DNA of 64,000 nt from Fibrisoma montanum (GTDB taxonomy: Bacteria > Bacteroidota > Bacteroidia > Cytophagales > Spirosomataceae). Position numbers and translations under genes: made by a program. The DNA is taken from contig NZ_QXED01000014.1 in the NCBI RefSeq assembly GCF_003583365.1, positions 1 through 64,000 of the forward strand, written 5' to 3'. Below the pieces are notes generated by a model that worked only from the letters and a program-made list of their open reading frames with translations, did no database searches and was not told where the DNA came from. Positions 60,688 through 64,000 of the stretch are shown here, piece by piece (position 1 is the stretch's first letter; each line of letters starts with the position of its first letter).

Positions 60688-61735
60688 ATGACGACACCAG
60701 TACCGTTTCGGCAACCGGCGTAATCAGCGGGACGGTGACGAGGAATCGGTTATTGTCTTCGCGCACCTCCACCGCCGACTGATCGAGCAGTTTATATTTC
60801 ATCACGATGTTCTGAAGCCCAATCCGGTTCGATGCAACGGCGCTTTTCTTTTTCTGGAGGTTGTTTTCTACGTGCAGCGCGCCCGCCCGGGTGTACAGCT
60901 TGATAACAAGTGGGCGGTTGACCGAGATGACATTATGTTTGATGGCGTTCTCGAAGAGAATCTGTAGGGTCAGGGGCGGAATCAGAAACGACAGATACCG
61001 TGGTTCTACGTCGGTTTCCATGAAAATGGCCTCGCCGTAGCGGGTCTTGAGCAGGTGAAAATAAGCGTTGATAAAATTGATTTCGTCGGTCAGTGGGCAC
61101 AAATCCCGGTTGTTCTGCTGGAGGAGGTACCGGTACACCGCCGAGAGTTCGTCCAGGAAACTTTCGGCCTGTCGGGCATCCGTGCTGATCAGCGACGATA
61201 ACGAGTTGAGGTTGTTGAACAGAAAGTGAGGGTTGATCTGGGTTTTCAGCGAGTCGAGCTGGGTTTGCAGATTAATCTTTTTCAGTTGCTCCGTTTCCAT
61301 GAACGACATTTTCCACCGCTGATACAGGTAGATGCCCTCGTAAACGGCGGCAATCTGGATGGTGCCAACGACGGATACGAGCGTATTGAAAAAATACGGC
61401 TTGAACAGAAAATAATCTTCGGCCGGAAACAGATTAAGCTGGTGATACGCAAACGTCTGGGCGATCCGGATGAGGCTCGAAAACATGACGAACCAGATCA
61501 GTTGATACAGCACCCGCCGGAGCGTCTGGGTTAGCTCAGGGTACCGCCGACGCGAGTAGATGATGCCCCAGCGGTTGCATTCCCACACCATGACAGAGCC
61601 CAGCAGAAAAAAGAACGGCACCCGCCAGTCGTCAGGATAGGCCACGTTTGTATAGCCGTACATGATCCATTGTCCCGTTAGGGCCAGCAATGGGACCCCG
61701 ACAATGCGCATCCATTTGTCATTCAGTTTCTGCAT
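60686..61735 (-). CDS. LytS/YehU-type sensor histidine kinase
   Basis: 349 residues. Four or five TM segments (about 10-145, e.g. WRVPFFFLLGSVMVW), then the His_kinase domain: LKTQINPHFLFNNLNSLSSL with phospho-acceptor His170, LLQQNNRDLCPLTDEINFINAYF, and a GHKL ATPase (LQILFENAIKHNVI). Such kinases pair with LytTR response regulators, usually next door, but none is in the window. A small ORF lies 35 bp upstream on the same strand. Confidence 0.9.
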   Translation of the reverse strand: MQKLNDKWMRIVGVPLLALTGQWIMYGYTNVAYPDDWRVPFFFLLGSVMVWECNRWGIIYSRRRYPELTQTLRRVLYQLIWFVMFSSLIRIAQTFAYHQLNLFPAEDYFLFKPYFFNTLVSVVGTIQIAAVYEGIYLYQRWKMSFMETEQLKKINLQTQLDSLKTQINPHFLFNNLNSLSSLISTDARQAESFLDELSAVYRYLLQQNNRDLCPLTDEINFINAYFHLLKTRYGEAIFMETDVEPRYLSFLIPPLTLQILFENAIKHNVISVNRPLVIKLYTRAGALHVENNLQKKKSAVASNRIGLQNIVMKYKLLDQSAVEVREDNNRFLVTVPLITPVAETVLVSS

Positions 61736-61770
61736 CGTTTATCCGGGCCGGTTTGGCCATGCTTCCCAGG

Positions 61771-62037
61771 TTACGGGCCGGGAGCTTTACTACGTAGGTA
61801 GGGCGCCAGTTTGTTTCTGTAAAAATAAGCAATGTCACCGGTATCCGTAAGCGGTCGGCTGGTTACGTTTTCGCCGAAGGTACCCGTGTGTCGGCAGTTG
61901 ATACATAGCCGTCGGCTCACGTCAATTGCGATAATTTCTTTTTCTTTGAGCGGCCAATGGGTTGATACAGACCAGCCATCCGCTTGGGGGAGCGCGTCCT
62001 GGTATGCCGGGAAGTCGAACCCGCGAAACAGGATCAA
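61771..62037 (-). CDS. Possible small CxxC protein upstream of the histidine kinase
   Basis: 88 codons from TTG 62037 (no ATG; a stop lies ten codons upstream): MILFRGFDFPAYQDALPQAD, KEKEIIAIDVSRRLCINCRH, TDTGDIAYFYRNKLAPYLRS. Codon use is like real genes and it lies 35 bp before the kinase start on the same strand. No family recognised. The TTG start and lack of homologues I can name keep confidence moderate. Confidence 0.45.
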   Translation of the reverse strand: MILFRGFDFPAYQDALPQADGWSVSTHWPLKEKEIIAIDVSRRLCINCRHTGTFGENVTSRPLTDTGDIAYFYRNKLAPYLRSKAPGP

Positions 62038-62095
62038 ACACTTTGAGCCCCGAAACGGTAATTAGTACGTTCAACAACTTTAATGAAAAACAGCT

Positions 62096-62953
62096 ATGCG
62101 TTGGATTGGAGGACGCGAAAGTGATAACGTCGACGATCGCCGGGGAAGCGGTGGGGGCGGATTGGTAGTCGGTGGGGGCATCGGCACCTTGGTTATTGCC
62201 CTGGTTGTATACCTGATGGGGGGCGATCCCACGGCCATACTGAACCGGACCGACAACAGCCCGGCTACGTCGCAGTCGCCAACGGGTCCGCAACCCGACG
62301 ACGCAGCGGCCAGTTTTACACGCAAGGTACTGGCCAGCACCGAAGATGTCTGGAACAAGCTTTTCGCCCAGCAGGGAGCCCAGTATGCCGAGCCTACGCT
62401 GGTGATGTTCCGGGGAGCTACGACTTCGGGCTGCGGAACGGCCCAGGAAGCCATGGGTCCGTTTTATTGCCCGGCCGACCAGAAAGTGTATATCGACCTG
62501 TCGTTCTATGACGAACTCAGTCAGCGGTTTCAGGCACCCGGCGATTTTGCAATGGCCTACGTGATCGCGCACGAAATCGGGCACCATGTGCAGAAACGAC
62601 TGGGGGTTATGGATCAGGTGGATGAACTGCGCCAGCGCCTGAGCCGACGCGAGTATAACCAGGTATCGGTGCGGCTGGAACTCCAGGCCGATTTCTTCGC
62701 CGGTGTCTGGGCACACCACGCGCAGGGCCAGAATTTTGTCCTGTCGCCTGAAGACGTAGAAGAAGCCATTACGGCGGCCAACGCCATCGGCGACGACCGG
62801 ATTCAGCAGCAGACGCAGGGGCGCGTGGTGCCCGACGCGTTTACCCACGGTACGTCGGCGCAGCGGGTGTACTGGTTCAAGAAAGGACTCAAAACCGGCG
62901 ATCTCAGCCAGGGCGATACGTTCAACAGCCGCGAAGATGCCAATTTACAGTAA
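62096..62953 (+). CDS. YpfJ/KPN_02809-type neutral zinc metallopeptidase
   Basis: 285 residues: MRWIGGRESDNVDDRRGSGG, one TM segment (LVVGGGIGTLVIALVVYLMG), then the zinc peptidase domain: VMFRGATTSGCGTAQEAMGPFYCPADQKVYIDLSF, the HExxH motif AHEIGHHVQ (H159, E160, H163), and RLELQADFFAGVWAHH with the third ligand. Membrane-anchored, domain facing outward. Substrate unknown. A terminator separates it from the purine nucleoside phosphorylase. Confidence 0.92.
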   Translation: MRWIGGRESDNVDDRRGSGGGGLVVGGGIGTLVIALVVYLMGGDPTAILNRTDNSPATSQSPTGPQPDDAAASFTRKVLASTEDVWNKLFAQQGAQYAEPTLVMFRGATTSGCGTAQEAMGPFYCPADQKVYIDLSFYDELSQRFQAPGDFAMAYVIAHEIGHHVQKRLGVMDQVDELRQRLSRREYNQVSVRLELQADFFAGVWAHHAQGQNFVLSPEDVEEAITAANAIGDDRIQQQTQGRVVPDAFTHGTSAQRVYWFKKGLKTGDLSQGDTFNSREDANLQ

Positions 62954-62972
62954 CTAACCCTTGTTATCCGAG

Positions 62973-63002
62973 AAGCCCGGCATCTTGCGGTGCCGGGCTT
63001 TT
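62973..63002 (+). terminator. Intrinsic terminator after metallopeptidase gene
   Basis: AAGCCCGGCA (62973-62982) pairs with TGCCGGGCTT (62991-63000), loop 8 nt, then TT. It lies 20 nt past the stop; the next ATG is only 12 nt beyond. Confidence 0.8.
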
Positions 63003-63013
63003 GCGTCAATCGT

Positions 63014-63829
63014 ATGCTCGAACAGATTCAGGAAGCCACCCGCTACATTCAATCCCAGACAAACCTACAGCCGGCTATCGGCATCATTCTCGGAACCGGC
63101 CTTGGCGCGCTGGCCGGTGAGGTAACGATCGAAACCACGCTGCCTTACGAAACCATTCCCCATTTCCCGCTCTCGACCGTTGAGTTTCATTCCGGTAAAC
63201 TGCTGCTGGGTACGCTGGGCGGCAAGCCGGTTGTGGTGATGCAGGGCCGTTTTCATTTCTACGAAGGCTACACCATGCAGCAGGTTACGTTTCCGGTGCG
63301 TGTCATGCAGGCACTGGGGGTCCGAACGCTGCTCGTGTCCAATGCTGCCGGGGGGCTGAACCCGGCGTTCAGCGTCAGCGATCTGATGGTAATCGACGAT
63401 CACATCAGCCTGTTGCTGCCTCAGAATCCGCTGACGGGTAAGCACCTGCCCGCCTTTGGTGATCGGTTTCCCGACATGAGCGAACCCTACGATCCGGCCC
63501 TGATCCGGCAGGCGTTTGACCTCGCGCAGGCGCTTGGGATTCCGTTGCAGCGGGGCGTATACGTCAGCGTGACGGGGCCGCAGCTCGAAACCAGGGCCGA
63601 ATACCGGATGCTGCGGCAGTGGGGCGCCGATGCCGTCGGGATGTCGACCGTACCGGAGGTGATTGTGGCTCACCAGATGGGCATGCGCATCTTCGGCGTA
63701 TCGGTCATTACCGACATGTGCATTCCAGAGACCCTCGAAAAAGCTGATATTGCTAAAATCATCAGGGCGGCCGGTGTGGCTGAGCCGAAGCTGACCGCCC
63801 TGATGAAGAAGCTGGTGAAGGCATTATAG
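63014..63829 (+). CDS. Purine-nucleoside phosphorylase
   Basis: 271 residues from ATG 63014, trimeric PNP type (PNP/MTAP family): [110 protein letters not shown] and GVSVITDMC. It cleaves inosine and guanosine with phosphate. The frame runs from 62990 through the terminator, so ATG 63014 is the start. Converges on the partial SDR, 11 bp apart. Confidence 0.93.
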   Translation: MLEQIQEATRYIQSQTNLQPAIGIILGTGLGALAGEVTIETTLPYETIPHFPLSTVEFHSGKLLLGTLGGKPVVVMQGRFHFYEGYTMQQVTFPVRVMQALGVRTLLVSNAAGGLNPAFSVSDLMVIDDHISLLLPQNPLTGKHLPAFGDRFPDMSEPYDPALIRQAFDLAQALGIPLQRGVYVSVTGPQLETRAEYRMLRQWGADAVGMSTVPEVIVAHQMGMRIFGVSVITDMCIPETLEKADIAKIIRAAGVAEPKLTALMKKLVKAL

Positions 63830-63840
63830 CCAGGTCCTAC

Positions 63841-64000
63841 TCAGGCAATCGTGCGTACCACACCCCCATCGACCCGAACGGCGGCTCCATTGGTAGCCGA
63901 TGCCAGCGGGCTGCTGAGGTACACGACCAGATTGGCCACTTCGTCGGTACTCGCAAACCGCTGCAGGATGGACGTAGGCCGGGCGTGCTGAAAAAACTCT
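63841..64000 (-). CDS. SDR-family oxidoreductase, C-terminal part (cut by window end)
   Basis: 53 codons to the stop at 63841-63843: QRFASTDEVANLVVYLSS, PLASATNGAAVRVDGG and VVRTIA at the end. This is the FabG-type C-terminal cofactor/helix region typical of classical SDRs. The start is beyond the window. Confidence 0.8.
   Translation of the reverse strand, partial: EFFQHARPTSILQRFASTDEVANLVVYLSSPLASATNGAAVRVDGGVVRTIA

Noticed and set aside
61985-62045. tRNA-like T-arm on the minus strand (GGGTTCGACTTCCCG)
   Set aside because: The stem-loop lengths do not fit a tRNA (8-nt loop) and no acceptor or anticodon arm could be found around it.
61922-62848. 308-codon minus-strand frame over the YpfJ-type gene
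   Set aside because: Antisense to a gene with HEIGHH and other conserved blocks.

Overview
The window looks like chromosomal DNA of a GC-moderate Bacteroidota, most likely a Cytophagales member close to Spirosoma and relatives. Evidence for this: several promoters with the Bacteroidota -7 element TAnnTTTG (sometimes with a TTG about 20 nt upstream), few Shine-Dalgarno sequences, a giant cargo protein with a type IX secretion (T9SS) C-terminal domain, a PorU2-like C25 sortase, PspC/head-GIN proteins, and gene types common in that group. The species call is inference. No rRNA, tRNA or CRISPR array was seen.

Layout. 1-126: end of an IS3-family element. 0.3-6.3 kb: AraC regulator, SDR, GntR and WYL regulators, Rid protein, DUF1761 membrane protein and YdeI-like protein. 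6.3-7.5 kb: a decayed patch with an internally deleted AAA_14/DUF4143 ATPase, a small ORF remnant and four strong inverted repeats. 7.5-20.9 kb: sulfatase, a possible MITE, a tail-collar protein and a 3,563-residue T9SS mosaic protein. 21.1-28.9 kb: a divergent hexuronate-catabolism locus (transporter, KDG kinase, KDPG aldolase and tagaturonate reductase on minus; mannonate dehydratase, a tiny ORF and uronate isomerase on plus). 29-33 kb: a three-subunit molybdenum hydroxylase. 33-36.9 kb: PadR, PspC-GIN and GIN operon with a palindrome inside its promoter. 37-41.3 kb: esterase, TPR membrane protein, PfkB kinase plus AGE epimerase. 41.4-46.1 kb: PorU2-like sortase translationally coupled to a polytopic membrane protein. 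46-47.2 kb: M50 metalloprotease.

47.2-47.8 kb is non-coding and holds a strong plus-strand terminator. 47.8-49.6 kb is a DNA alkylation-repair operon: AraC-Ogt, 2OG-Fe(II) oxygenase and a separate Ada zinc domain. 49.7-52.7 kb holds a MocR regulator divergent from a PNPOx-like protein and a GNAT-cupin fusion. 52.8-60.6 kb carries a DUF1080 protein, two lipoproteins, a small conserved protein, queA, ispD, an NTF2-like protein, a serine hydrolase and an SDR. 60.7-64 kb carries an orphan LytS-type histidine kinase with a small ORF just upstream, a YpfJ-type metallopeptidase, purine nucleoside phosphorylase and the 3' end of another SDR.

Functionally the window is mostly sugar-acid catabolism, cell-surface export and envelope stress, plus alkylation repair. 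The most unusual points are the MITE-like repeat structure at 9.16-9.39 kb, the PadR and MocR operators, the split Ada system, the sortase/membrane-protein pair, and the hexuronate locus that encodes only one reductase and one dehydratase from different branches.
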